This document shows, one piece after another, positions 8,986 through 18,023 of a stretch of DNA of 64,000 nt. The position numbers were made by a program, and so were the translations under genes. How positions within the stretch are numbered: position 1 is the stretch's first letter; each line of letters opens with the position of its first letter. Source of the DNA: Halosimplex amylolyticum. Its GTDB lineage: Archaea > Halobacteriota > Halobacteria > Halobacteriales > Haloarculaceae. Location of the stretch: assembly GCF_051414035.1 (NCBI RefSeq), contig NZ_JBLKNW010000001.1, positions 1,736,001 to 1,800,000 of the forward strand, given 5' to 3'. Below the pieces are notes generated by a model. The model was not told the origin of the DNA. It ran no database searches and was given only the letters and a program-made list of their open reading frames with translations.

Positions 8986-10140
8986 ATGGACACCCCCGAC
9001 TCGTCGCGGCGCCGCTTTCTCGCAGCGTGCGGGACGGCGCTCGCGGCCGGGACCGCCGGCTGTTCCGGCTCCCTGTTCGGCGGCGACGGCGACGCCGATG
9101 GCGGTGCCGACACCACTCCCGTCGATCCGAGTACGCAGGTGCCGCCCAGCGACGACGGCGCGGCCGGCGATTTCGAACAGTTCGACCAGTCGTCCGACGG
9201 CGGATACGCCGACGTGTACCGCTCGACGATCGACTCGATCGCACAGATTCAGGTGTACACGACTGCGCCGAACCCAGCGAGCGGCACCGGCTTCGTCTAC
9301 AGCGACGGCCACGTCGTCACGAACCAGCACGTCGTCGCCGGCGCGGAGGACGTCTACCTCCGCTTCAGCGACGGCGGCTGGCTCGACGCCACGGTCGAGG
9401 GCGCCGACGTGTACAGCGATCTGGCCGTCCTGTCGGTCCCGGAACTGCCGGAGAGCGCGACTCCCCTCGGACTCCGGAAGTCCGACCCGGAGATCGGTAC
9501 CGAAGTGATCGCCATCGGCAACCCGTTCGGCTACTCGGGGTCGGTGTCGGCCGGCATCGTCAGCGGCGTGAACCGGACGCTGCCCGCGCCGAACGACTTC
9601 TCGATCCCCGACGCCATCCAGACGGACGCGCCGGTCAACCCCGGTAACTCCGGCGGCCCCCTCGTCACCCTGGCGGGCGACGTGACGGGCGTCGTCAACT
9701 CCGGCGGCGGCGACAACATCGGCTTCGCCATCTCCGCGCCGCTCGTTCGCCGGGTGGTCCCCGCCCTGCTCGAAGACGGCGAGTACGAACACTCCTACAT
9801 GGGCGTGCGCCTCCAGACCGCCGGGCCGCTGATCGCCCAGGCCAACGGCGTCGACGACCGCGTCGGTGTCTACATCGCCATCGTCCGCGAGGGCAGCCCC
9901 TCCGATGGCGTCCTCCGGGGTAACAGCGGCGAGACCACGATAGACGGCCAGTCGGTCCCGACCGGCGGCGACGTCGTCGTCGCGATGGACGGCACGCCGA
10001 TCCCGACCCGCGAGGCGCTCGCGAGCTTCCTCGCGCTGGAGACCAGCCCCGGCGACACCATCGACGTGACCGTCCTCCGCGACGGCGAGGAACAGACCGT
10101 CGAACTCACGCTCGGGTCGCGACCGGACCCGACGCGCTGA
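8986..10140 (+). CDS. Lipoprotein HtrA/Deg-type serine protease with PDZ domain
   Basis: A 384-residue secreted protease. The N-terminus has a twin-arginine-type start (SSRRRFLAACG) and a lipobox ending at the Cys of 'TAGCSGS', so it is probably Tat-exported and lipid-anchored outside the membrane. After an acidic linker comes a trypsin-like domain with the triad H115 ('TNQHVV'), D145 ('YSDLAVL') and S222 ('GNSGGP'). A C-terminal PDZ domain (about 275-380) ends 'VTVLRDGEEQTVELTLG'. Likely role: quality control of exported proteins. A T-rich element about 26 nt before the ATG probably is the promoter. Confidence 0.9.
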   Translation: MDTPDSSRRRFLAACGTALAAGTAGCSGSLFGGDGDADGGADTTPVDPSTQVPPSDDGAAGDFEQFDQSSDGGYADVYRSTIDSIAQIQVYTTAPNPASGTGFVYSDGHVVTNQHVVAGAEDVYLRFSDGGWLDATVEGADVYSDLAVLSVPELPESATPLGLRKSDPEIGTEVIAIGNPFGYSGSVSAGIVSGVNRTLPAPNDFSIPDAIQTDAPVNPGNSGGPLVTLAGDVTGVVNSGGGDNIGFAISAPLVRRVVPALLEDGEYEHSYMGVRLQTAGPLIAQANGVDDRVGVYIAIVREGSPSDGVLRGNSGETTIDGQSVPTGGDVVVAMDGTPIPTREALASFLALETSPGDTIDVTVLRDGEEQTVELTLGSRPDPTR

Positions 10141-10184
10141 ACGGCGCCGCTACTGGGAGTCTCGTACTACCGTGAGAGCAGTCT

Positions 10185-11165
10185 TCAGTCGAGTCGCTCG
10201 GCGGCGTCGCGCTCGACGAGCGGCCCCGCGTTCGCTTCCGGGAGTTGCACGACGTCGTCGGTCGAGAGGTCGTAGGCGCGCTGGTCCACGCCGAATATCT
10301 CGCCCACGTCGGTCGTGATCCGGACCGTCGTGCGGTCGACCGCCGGCGTCTCTTCCGTCGCGCTCTCTCCGTCCGCACCGTCCGATTCGGATCGGCCGTC
10401 GGAATCGCCAGCCGACGGGTCGGACTCGCCGTAGCCCTCGTCGGGCGGAGTCGGTCGGTCGGCCCCCTGCTCCGCCGGGGGAGTTGACGGGGCCGTCGAG
10501 GATTCGTCCCCGGCGTCCGCTTCGGCCTGGGTTTCCTCGGGTCCGTCGCCGCCCATCAGGTCGGCCGCGTCGACGCCCGATTCGGCCGCTGGACCGCTTT
10601 CGGCCAGGTCCGCGGGTGACTCCGGCGGTGTTGGTCTGGATGCGTCCGCGGCTGCCCCGTCGGTCGGAACGTCGGTTCCGTCCGAGTCTCGCTCCGCGCC
10701 GGACGGGCCGCCGTGGCTCGGGTCCGCGTCGGTCGCCGAATCCGGTCCCGCGTCGGCGACTGCCTCGGCGGGGTTCTCGCCGTCGATGACGGCCTCCACG
10801 TTGGCACGGTTGCGCTCGATCGCGTCGACGAGCGTCTCGAACAGCGTCTGCTCCTCCGCGGTGAGGCCCTCGTCCTCGGTGGGCATGTCCGCGGCGGCCA
10901 GCGACGCCATCTTGACGATCTTGCCGACGCGGCGCTCGTAGATGGCCTCCACGGTCTGCTCGGCAGTGTCGATGTCGTCGCTCAGGCGGGTGACCTCGGG
11001 GGCGTCCCACGGGTCCTCTGCCTCGTCGGCGGCCCGCTCGCGCTCTCGATGGAGCTGCTGGATGAACTCGCCGGCGTCCTGGTAGAACGACTCCCGTAGC
11101 TGCTGCAGGCTGTCGGTCTGGCGCTCGCGACTCTGTACCGAGCGCAGTTCGTCCAGGTCCATCAT
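10185..11165 (-). CDS. GINS complex protein (Gins51-type)
   Basis: A 326-residue replication protein. The N-terminal helical A-domain (about 1-115) starts 'MDLDELRSVQSRERQTDSLQQL' and includes 'FYQDAGEFIQQLHRE' and 'IYERRVGKIVKMA'. The small C-terminal B-domain (about 275-326) is 'TVRITTDVGEIFGVDQRAYDL'. Between them lies about 160 residues of Ser/Asp/Glu/Pro-rich, probably disordered linker, far longer than in most archaeal GINS proteins. GINS links the MCM helicase to other replisome parts. It sits 19 nt downstream of priS on the same strand, a known haloarchaeal pairing that supports the call. MM at the start leaves 11165 or 11162 open. Confidence 0.82.
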   Translation of the reverse strand: MMDLDELRSVQSRERQTDSLQQLRESFYQDAGEFIQQLHRERERAADEAEDPWDAPEVTRLSDDIDTAEQTVEAIYERRVGKIVKMASLAAADMPTEDEGLTAEEQTLFETLVDAIERNRANVEAVIDGENPAEAVADAGPDSATDADPSHGGPSGAERDSDGTDVPTDGAAADASRPTPPESPADLAESGPAAESGVDAADLMGGDGPEETQAEADAGDESSTAPSTPPAEQGADRPTPPDEGYGESDPSAGDSDGRSESDGADGESATEETPAVDRTTVRITTDVGEIFGVDQRAYDLSTDDVVQLPEANAGPLVERDAAERLD

Positions 11166-11184
11166 CGCTGTTCGTCCTCGTCGA

Positions 11185-12345
11185 TCATTCTGGTGCCTTC
11201 TCGGCGCGTCCTCTGGCCATCAGGAACGCGCCCAGGTACTCCGGAACGGAAACCTCACCCGCCTGGAGATTAAAACTATCGCCCTTCAACTCGACGGTTC
11301 CCGGGTCCGTCACCTGCACGTTGATCTCGTGGCCGACGAACGTCTCCGGGACGGCGTCGACCAGCGGGTCGAACGCTTCCAGTTCGTCGCGAGTGAGTCG
11401 CTGGACCGCGAGCGCGCTCCCGCCGTGGAGGCTCCCGGGCAGTCGGATCAGCCTGTTCACGTCGGTCGTCACCGGTTCGTCGATGGGGGCGTTCTGCTGT
11501 TCGACGACCTCCGTGACGAACGCGTCGAGCAGCGTCCGGAGCCCGACACCGCCGAGTTCGACGTTGCCAGCCCGGAGCATCTCGGCGTTGCTCTCGAGCG
11601 CGCCGTAGATGGTGTTGGCGCGGCCCTCGCCGATACCGTCCATCTCCTGCAGCCGCGCTTTCGCGTCGTCCTCCTCCATCGCGAGGACCCCGTCCACGAA
11701 CTCGAGGAGATGCTCGTGGACGCGGCGACCCCACCCGCCTTCGGTTTCCAGGACGCGACTCAGCGACGTCCCCCGCATCTCCTGGTGGGTCAGTAGATCC
11801 GGGTCGAGGCCGATCCCGCGCACGTAGTCGACGATCTCGCGGCGCGCGTCGCTGCCCAGTTCCTGCACGAGGTCGTCGCGGACGTGGACGTGGTAGCCTC
11901 GGCCGCCCGAGAACACGACGGTCGTGTCCTCGAACCCGAAATCGGAGTCGAGGAAGTCGAGCAGCCGGAACAGCGCGTCCTTGCACTTTTCGAGCATCTC
12001 GGCGTAGCTGTCCTCGCCGAGGGTCACCGAGGGGAGGTGGTCGGCGTCGAGGTCGAAGATCAGGTCCGAGGAGCGCCAGGTCTTCTCGCCCATCGAACTC
12101 GCGCCCGGGCTCTCGTAGCGGCCGGCCGAGAAGTAGACGTGTTTCGGGCGCTCGCGGGCGAGGAAGTCCTCGAGCGACCCCACGTCGAGCAGCGAGCGGT
12201 GGCGGACCATCGTCTCGCCGGGGCCTTCTGTCCACGGGATGTAGCCCCACTCGCGCTCGTTGGCGTCCGGCGGCGGCGTGAACTCCGTCCGGCGGTAGTG
12301 GTCGCCGAAGCGCCCCCGGAGGTACGCCCGCGTCTGTTCCTGCAC
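11185..12345 (-). CDS. priS: DNA primase small (catalytic) subunit PriS
   Basis: A 386-residue archaeo-eukaryotic primase catalytic subunit, which makes RNA/DNA primers with PriL. Catalytic acidic motif 'FDLDADH' is at residues 97-103, and 'FSGGRGYHVHV' (about 145-155) is the conserved S/G-R-G-Y-H nucleotide-binding motif. The C-terminal half carries 'DEPVTTDVNRLIRLPGSLHGGSAL', also typical. The start is a GTG. PriL is not in the window. Probable operon with the downstream GINS gene. Confidence 0.95.
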   Translation of the reverse strand: MQEQTRAYLRGRFGDHYRRTEFTPPPDANEREWGYIPWTEGPGETMVRHRSLLDVGSLEDFLARERPKHVYFSAGRYESPGASSMGEKTWRSSDLIFDLDADHLPSVTLGEDSYAEMLEKCKDALFRLLDFLDSDFGFEDTTVVFSGGRGYHVHVRDDLVQELGSDARREIVDYVRGIGLDPDLLTHQEMRGTSLSRVLETEGGWGRRVHEHLLEFVDGVLAMEEDDAKARLQEMDGIGEGRANTIYGALESNAEMLRAGNVELGGVGLRTLLDAFVTEVVEQQNAPIDEPVTTDVNRLIRLPGSLHGGSALAVQRLTRDELEAFDPLVDAVPETFVGHEINVQVTDPGTVELKGDSFNLQAGEVSVPEYLGAFLMARGRAEKAPE

Positions 12346-12469
12346 GGCTACCCGATTTCGAACGGGGCGCTAAAGCGTTTGCGCTCATCGGTCGCCGCGC
12401 ACGTCGGAAGCCGCCGATCAGAACTGGCCGCGTTCGCTTTTCCGAGGCGCTCGAAACGCTCGCGCCTCC

Positions 12470-12955
12470 CTATCCACCCAGTAGTTTCGACAACCTGTCC
12501 GCGAGCCCCTCTTCCTCGCCGAGTTTGAGGTAGTAGGCGTCGCCACCGTCCTCGTAGTAGTTGTCGATGCGGCGCTCGATGGAGAAGCCGATGTGCTGGT
12601 AGAACCGGATCGCGTCGCGGTTGGTCGTCCGCGCGTGACAGGTCACGGAACTGTAATCCTCGGCGACGCGGGCCACGAGGGCCTCGCCGAACCCTTCGCC
12701 CTGATACGATTCGTCGACCGCGAGAAAGAGGATGTAACCGTCGCGACGGACGGCGGCGAACCCGACGAGGGTGCCGCGGTCGGCTCTGTCGACGAAGAGG
12801 TAGACGGTCGAGCGCCTGTAGGCGTTCTCGAAGAAGCCGCGTCGCTGACGGAGTACGCCGTTCTCCGCGCGGATGCGTTCTTTGAGTTGCCAGGCCTGCT
12901 CGACGTAGTCGGCGTCCCCCGGATCGACGACTCGTCGCTCGACGTTGACGCTCAC
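12470..12955 (-). CDS. GNAT-family N-acetyltransferase (RimI-like)
   Basis: A 161-residue GCN5-type acetyltransferase with GTG start. The fold is visible as 'LVGFAAVRRDGYILFLAVDESYQGEGFGEALVARVAEDY', containing the acetyl-CoA pyrophosphate loop QGEGFGEA, then 'AIRFYQHIGFSIERRIDNYYEDGGDAYYLKL', which resembles RimI-type N-terminal acetyltransferases. It may acetylate protein N-termini; the substrate is inferred from family only. Confidence 0.82.
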   Translation of the reverse strand: MSVNVERRVVDPGDADYVEQAWQLKERIRAENGVLRQRRGFFENAYRRSTVYLFVDRADRGTLVGFAAVRRDGYILFLAVDESYQGEGFGEALVARVAEDYSSVTCHARTTNRDAIRFYQHIGFSIERRIDNYYEDGGDAYYLKLGEEEGLADRLSKLLGG

Positions 12956-13061
12956 TATCCGTTCAGTAGCGGGCTAGTCACCATAATTCCATCGGCAGCA
13001 GGGACTCGCGACGACGTACCAGCCCCGAAAGACTTTCGGCCGACCCAACTGACTCGTTCGT

Positions 13062-14114
13062 ATGGTTTTGCTGTCATCCGCTCCTGCCTCGGGCGAGTCC
13101 GGACCGACGCTCGGGGGGAAGGTCCGACAGGTCCTCATCTCCGGCGCCGCGCTGACGATCCCGCTCATCATCACGGTCATGATCCTCGTCTTCGTCATCA
13201 ACTTCATCCTGCAGGCCATCACCCCCGTGGTGCTCGTCATCAACGAGGGGTTCGGGATCGGGCAGGACGTCGACGAGCTGACGATGAAGCTCCTCGCCAT
13301 CGCGACGTTCGTGGTGATGGTGTTCGTCCTCGGGCTCGTCGCCGAGACCCGTTCGGGTAACCAGCTCGAACGGGTGTTCGACACCGCGATGGCGCGGATC
13401 CCCGGTATCGGCTCTCTGTACACGAGCTTCAACGAGATGACCGAACTGCTGCTGTCGAACGACGCCGAGAGCTTCCGGGAGGTGAAACTCGTCGAGTTCC
13501 CCACGTCGGGGTCGTACTCGCTGGCGTTCGTCACCGCGGAGTCGCCGCCGACCCTCGCCGACACGACCGGTCACGAGGACATGACGACGCTGTTCATGCC
13601 GCTGGCCCCGAACCCGGTGATGGGCGGGTACGTCGTCCACGTCTCGACCGAGCGCGTGTACGACGTCGACCTCACCGTCGAAGAGGGGATCCGCTCCATC
13701 GTCACCAGCGGCGTCGCGACCGGCGACTCCGGCGGGGCCGACCGGGAGGGAGAACTCGCGGGCCTCGAAACCATCCGCGAGCAGGCCCGCGACGGGATGC
13801 ACGATCTCGGCACGTGGGGCACCCAGACCGTCGGCGACCTGAGCGACTTCACCGGCAGAGCCGCCGGCGACATCCGCGAGCAGGCCTACCGGGAGTTCGC
13901 CGCGATCCACCCCGATCTGGACGAGTCCGAGGTGGAGGACGAGGAAGAGGTCCGCCACTACATGCTCGACCAGTTCGAGACCGCGGACGGCGCGGAGAGC
14001 ACCGTCGGTAGCCGACCCGACGACGGCGACCAGTCGAGCGGCGTCGGCGACTCGCCGGACGGCAGCGGGATCGACGAGGAGCGCGACGAGACGTCGGCTG
14101 GAGGTGACGCGTGA
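13062..14114 (+). CDS. DUF502 family membrane protein
   Basis: A 350-residue protein. Two N-terminal membrane helices ('LISGAALTIPLIITVMILVFVINFILQAITP' and 'LLAIATFVVMVFVLGLVAETRSG') are followed by the DUF502 domain with 'RIPGIGSLYTSFNEMTELL' and 'FMPLAPNPVMGGYVVHVSTERVYDVDLTVEEGIRSIVTSGVA'. The last ~100 residues are hydrophilic and acidic. Function of the family is unknown. Its stop overlaps the GTG start of archease by 4 nt (GTGA), so the two are translationally coupled. Confidence 0.85.
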   Translation: MVLLSSAPASGESGPTLGGKVRQVLISGAALTIPLIITVMILVFVINFILQAITPVVLVINEGFGIGQDVDELTMKLLAIATFVVMVFVLGLVAETRSGNQLERVFDTAMARIPGIGSLYTSFNEMTELLLSNDAESFREVKLVEFPTSGSYSLAFVTAESPPTLADTTGHEDMTTLFMPLAPNPVMGGYVVHVSTERVYDVDLTVEEGIRSIVTSGVATGDSGGADREGELAGLETIREQARDGMHDLGTWGTQTVGDLSDFTGRAAGDIREQAYREFAAIHPDLDESEVEDEEEVRHYMLDQFETADGAESTVGSRPDDGDQSSGVGDSPDGSGIDEERDETSAGGDA

Positions 14115-14524
14115 GCTTCGACCTGCGCGACCACACGGCCGACGTGGCGGTCGAGGCGACCGGCGACTCGCTCGACGCCGTCTTCGGCGCCGTCGCCGAC
14201 GGGATGGCGGCCGCGATGTGCGACGAGATCCCCGACGCCGGCGGCGACCGCTTCGCGTTCTCCGTCGCGGCCGAGAGCCGCGAGGCGCTGCTGTTCGACT
14301 ATCTGGACGAACTCATCTACGAGCGAGACGTGCGCGGCGTCCTCCCGGTCGACAACGAGGCGACCGTCGAGGAGGCAGACGGCGAGTGGCGCGTGGAGGG
14401 GTCGGCCCGCGGCATCGGGTTCGACCGCGTCGAGGCGCGGGACCTGAAAGCCGTCACCTACTCCGAGATGGACCTCTCGGAGACCGCCGACGGCTGGCAC
14501 GCCTACGTCGTCTTCGACGTGTGA
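14111..14524 (+). CDS. Archease
   Basis: A 137-residue archease, the protein cofactor that activates the RNA ligase RtcB and speeds its guanylylation. Recognised from 'FDLRDHTADVAVEATGDSLDAVFGAVADGMAAAMCDE', the strand-rich core 'REALLFDYLDELIYERDV' and the C-terminal 'GFDRVEARDLKAVTYSEMDLSE'. Asp residues near the N-terminus (DHTAD) and near the end supply the metal site in the family. GTG start overlapping the DUF502 stop. RtcB is encoded 1.25 kb downstream on the same strand, which supports the role. Confidence 0.93.
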   Translation: MSFDLRDHTADVAVEATGDSLDAVFGAVADGMAAAMCDEIPDAGGDRFAFSVAAESREALLFDYLDELIYERDVRGVLPVDNEATVEEADGEWRVEGSARGIGFDRVEARDLKAVTYSEMDLSETADGWHAYVVFDV

Positions 14525-14593
14525 GGCGGCGCGGGCCGCTGTCGTCAGCGCGTGTTCTGTGACTTTATCCCCGACGGGCCACTAAGTGGGTGT

Positions 14594-15688
14594 ATGTCAA
14601 CGACGGGTCGGCGGATGGCGCTGAGTGTGGGGTTCTGGGCGGTCGCACTCGCGGCGCTCGCCGGGCGGGCGAGCGCACACGTCGACTACGTCACCGACCC
14701 GCCGACGGCGGCGCGGGACGCGGTCGAGTTCGCCGTCGAAGTGCTTTCAGAGCCGCTGAACCTCGCACTCGTCGTCGGTGGGACGGTCGGCGTGGTCGCC
14801 CTCCTGACCGGGCTGCTCGTGGTGCGGCCGACGGTGCCCGACGTCGAGGCGTTGCAGAGCGCGCTGGCGTCCTACCGGGAGTACGTCCCGTGGATGCTGC
14901 GGCTGAGTCTCGGGCTGCCGCTCGTCGGCGCCGGATTCGCGGGGTACTTCTTCAGCCCGGCGGTCCCCGTCGAAGCCCGAGTGCTCCAGGTCGGACTCGG
15001 GTTCCTCCTCCTGTTCGGGCTGGCGACGCGAGCGGTGGCCGCCGTCGGCCTCGCCACGTATCTCGCGGCGTTCGCGTTCAACCCCGAACTCGTGCTGGCG
15101 ATCGAGTACGTCCCCGGGTTCCTCGCGATCGTCCTCGTGGGTAGCGGTCGCCCCAGCGCCGACCACTTGCTCGGCGTAGTCGCAGGCACCTCCGGGACCT
15201 ATTATGGCCGTGTCGACCCGGTCCACGGCGTCGCCGTGCGCTTCGCAGAGCGGATCGACCCCTACCGGCGCTACGTCGCGACCGTCCTCAGAGTGGGTAT
15301 CGGGGCCGCCTTCGCTTACCTCGGGCTCGTCGAGAAACTCGCCAACCCGTCCCGCGCGGTCCAGGTGGTCCACAAGTACGACCTCACTAGCGTCGTGCCC
15401 GTCGACCCCGGACTCTGGGTACTCGGTGCCGGTCTCACAGAGATCGGCGTCGGCCTGCTGCTGGTCGCGGGCTACTACACCCGCGGGGCGGCCGCCGTCG
15501 CGTTCACGATGCTCGTCATGACGCTGTTCGGCCTTCCCGACGACCCCGTGCTCGCCCACATCACGCTGTTCGGCATGATCTCGGCCGTCTTCACGCTCGG
15601 CGGCGGCCCGCTCTCGCTCGACGCGTGGCTGGAGGCGACGCGGGACAGCGAACGGGCCCGGGACGATCCGTCGCCCGCCGCGGACTGA
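14594..15688 (+). CDS. DoxX-like multi-pass membrane protein
   Basis: A 364-residue protein with about eight to nine membrane helices. Start chosen at ATG 14594, which begins a signal-like segment ('MALSVGFWAVALAALAGRASAHVDYV') and lies about 30 nt after an ACTTTATC promoter element. The C-terminal half ('VLRVGIGAAFAYLGLVEKLANPSRAVQVVHKYDL', then 'GAGLTEIGVGLLLVAGYYTRGAAAVAF') resembles the DoxX/DoxD quinol oxidase subunit family. Possible role in redox or sulfur chemistry is inference. It lies between archease and rtcB with its own promoter-like sequence, so it may not belong to that operon. Confidence 0.7.
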   Translation: MSTTGRRMALSVGFWAVALAALAGRASAHVDYVTDPPTAARDAVEFAVEVLSEPLNLALVVGGTVGVVALLTGLLVVRPTVPDVEALQSALASYREYVPWMLRLSLGLPLVGAGFAGYFFSPAVPVEARVLQVGLGFLLLFGLATRAVAAVGLATYLAAFAFNPELVLAIEYVPGFLAIVLVGSGRPSADHLLGVVAGTSGTYYGRVDPVHGVAVRFAERIDPYRRYVATVLRVGIGAAFAYLGLVEKLANPSRAVQVVHKYDLTSVVPVDPGLWVLGAGLTEIGVGLLLVAGYYTRGAAAVAFTMLVMTLFGLPDDPVLAHITLFGMISAVFTLGGGPLSLDAWLEATRDSERARDDPSPAAD

Positions 15689-15778
15689 CCCGCCACCGGT
15701 CGGAGTTCTCGATGTCTCGACCCCTACCACCGCCCTGACAGCGAAACCTATTCCGGCGCCCGCGGCGGAGTTACGCGC

Positions 15779-17242
15779 ATGACCACCTACGACGCGGACG
15801 GCATCACCCTGGAGAAGGTCAGGGACTACGTCTGGGAGATCCCCCAGGAAGGCGGGATGAACCGGCCGGCGCGCGTCCTCGCCAGCGAGGACCTCCTCGA
15901 CGAGATCAGCGAGGACAAGACGCTCCAGCAGCTGAAGAACGCGACGCACCTGCCCGGCGTCCGGAAGTACGCCGTCTGCATGCCCGACGGCCACCAGGGG
16001 TACGGCTTCCCCGTCGGTGGCGTCGCGGGAATCGACGCCGAAGACGGCTGTATCTCGCCCGGAGCCGTGGGGTACGACATCAACTGCGGCGTTCGGATGA
16101 TGACGACGAACCTCACCTACGCGGACCTGGAGGGCCGCGAGGAGGAACTCGTCGACTCCCTGTTCGAGGCCGTCCCGTCGGGCCTCGGCGGCGGCGGCGT
16201 CTACGAAGGGACGAAGGCGGACGTTGACGCCATCCTCGAACGCGGGATGGAGTGGGCGCTGGAGGAGGGCTTCGCGGTGCCCGCCGACCTGGAACACTGC
16301 GAGGACGAGGGCGTCCGCCGCGACGCCGACCCGGGCCGGGTCTCACAGAAGGCCAAGGACCGCGGGAAGAACCAGATCGGGAGCCTCGGTAGCGGGAACC
16401 ACTTCCTCGAAGTCCAGCGCGTCACCGACGTCTACCGCGACGACGTGGCCGACCGCTTCGGCCTCTCGGAGGACCAGGTAGTCGTGCTCATCCACTGCGG
16501 CTCCCGGGGGCTGGGCCACCAGGTCTGTACGGACTACCTGCGCGACATCGAGCAGGCCCACGCCGGACTGCTGGAGCAGTTACCGGACAAGGAACTCGCC
16601 GCAGCGCCGGCGGGCTCACAGCTCGCCGAGGACTACTACGGCGCGATGTGCGCCGCCATCAACTTCGCCTGGGTGAACCGCCAGCTCATCATGCACCGCA
16701 CCCGGGAGGTGTTCGAGGACGTCTTCGACCGCTCGCACACGGACATGGAGATGGACCTCCTCTACGACGTGGCCCACAACATCGCGAAGCGGGAGACCCA
16801 CGAAGTGGAAGACGGGGAAGAGCGAGAACTGTTCGTCCACCGGAAGGGCGCCACGCGCGCGTTCCCCGCCGGTCGGCCGGAGGTACCGTCCGCCTACCAG
16901 GACGTGGGCCAACCCATCATCATCCCCGGGAGCATGGGCGCGGGCAGTTACGTGCTGCGCGGGGGCGAGCAGTCGCTCTCGGAGACGTTCGGCTCGACGG
17001 CCCACGGCGCGGGGCGACTCATGAGCCGGACTCAAGCCAAACAGGAGTTCTGGGGCGGCGACGTGCAGGACGACTTGCGCGAGCAGAGTCACGTCTACGT
17101 CAAGGCCCAGAGCGGCGCGACAGTCGCGGAGGAGGCGCCGGGCGTCTACAAGGACGTCGACGAAGTCGTCCGCGTCTCCGACGCGCTCGGTATCGGCGAC
17201 CGCGTCGCTCGCACGTTCCCCGTCTGTAACATCAAGGGATAG
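15779..17242 (+). CDS. rtcB: RNA-splicing ligase RtcB
   Basis: A 487-residue tRNA-splicing ligase that joins 2',3'-cyclic phosphate and 5'-OH RNA ends using GTP and Mn2+. Family motifs are all present: 'MPDGHQGYGFPVGGVAG', metal ligands in 'GYDINCGVRMM' (D100, C103), 'GSLGSGNHFLEV', 'IHCGSRGLGHQV', 'YDVAHNIAKRE', and the guanylylated histidine in 'STAHGAGR' (H409). No intein interrupts it. An ACCTATTC element about 30 nt before the ATG suggests its own promoter. Archease at 14111-14524 is its expected partner. Confidence 0.96.
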   Translation: MTTYDADGITLEKVRDYVWEIPQEGGMNRPARVLASEDLLDEISEDKTLQQLKNATHLPGVRKYAVCMPDGHQGYGFPVGGVAGIDAEDGCISPGAVGYDINCGVRMMTTNLTYADLEGREEELVDSLFEAVPSGLGGGGVYEGTKADVDAILERGMEWALEEGFAVPADLEHCEDEGVRRDADPGRVSQKAKDRGKNQIGSLGSGNHFLEVQRVTDVYRDDVADRFGLSEDQVVVLIHCGSRGLGHQVCTDYLRDIEQAHAGLLEQLPDKELAAAPAGSQLAEDYYGAMCAAINFAWVNRQLIMHRTREVFEDVFDRSHTDMEMDLLYDVAHNIAKRETHEVEDGEERELFVHRKGATRAFPAGRPEVPSAYQDVGQPIIIPGSMGAGSYVLRGGEQSLSETFGSTAHGAGRLMSRTQAKQEFWGGDVQDDLREQSHVYVKAQSGATVAEEAPGVYKDVDEVVRVSDALGIGDRVARTFPVCNIKG

Positions 17243-17275
17243 GAACGGACGGGCCTCGACGCCGGTCGGATCCGA

Positions 17276-17821
17276 TCAGCCGCTCCCTTCCCACTTCTCG
17301 AGGACGGTCTCGTTGCCGACCGGCGGTCTGTAGAGGACGACCGCCTTGCCTCCCGAGGAGACTCGTTCACCGAATGCGTTCCGTCGGCTGAGTTGCACGG
17401 TCGATCCGGGCGCGACGACGGTCGTGTTCTCCGTGTTGGCCAGCGCTGCCCACGTGACCGTGGTGCCCCGGCTCCGGATCGACAGGTTCCCTGCATCGAA
17501 GGAGTCGCCGCGGTCGTGCGTGACGATGAGGACCGACGACTGGTCGATGTACTGGAAGGTGAAGTTCGCGTTCGGGCCCCGCTCGTCCGATCCGGGGTCG
17601 ACGAGGACGAAGAGCCCGACCGATCCCGTGACGAGCAGCGTGATGGCGACCAGGATGGCGACGCCGGTGAACTCCGAGACGGCTCGTTCGACCGGTTCGT
17701 CGGTCGGCCCGTCGGCCCGTCGCGGGCACCCCCCCGACCGCCGGTCCGGGCCGTCCGGGCGGCCTGTCCTCCCTCCCAACCCCTCGTGCTCGAACCCAGC
17801 GGTGGCGCCGTCTTCGGCCAT
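17276..17821 (-). CDS. Type IV pilin-like surface protein
   Basis: A 181-residue protein with an unusual ~45-residue hydrophilic leader rich in Gly/Arg/Asp, then 'ERAVSEFTGVAILVAITLLV', a hydrophobic helix like the N-terminal domain of haloarchaeal type IV pilins (prepilin peptidase would cut before the helix). The rest is a beta-rich, Asn/Thr-rich ectodomain with several N-x-S/T sites ('NFTF', 'NLS', 'NTT', 'NET'), consistent with N-glycosylation. It is convergent with rtcB. The long leader is odd; a later start is possible but I see no better one. Confidence 0.68.
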   Translation of the reverse strand: MAEDGATAGFEHEGLGGRTGRPDGPDRRSGGCPRRADGPTDEPVERAVSEFTGVAILVAITLLVTGSVGLFVLVDPGSDERGPNANFTFQYIDQSSVLIVTHDRGDSFDAGNLSIRSRGTTVTWAALANTENTTVVAPGSTVQLSRRNAFGERVSSGGKAVVLYRPPVGNETVLEKWEGSG

Positions 17822-18023
17822 CGTGTGCGTCGAAGTACGACGAGCACCCCCTAAACCAGCTTCGGCGAGAGTATCAGATTCGATAGACCGTCCGGACGCG
17901 CCCGGTCGGCCGCTGGACGACGCGATCGGGACCGGGGTGGTGGAGAGCGATCGGACGCCGGTGGCGCGAAACCGGGTGCCGGGAGGGGGAAAGCCTTTGA
18001 GAGCGAGTGGCGACGTATCCAGT

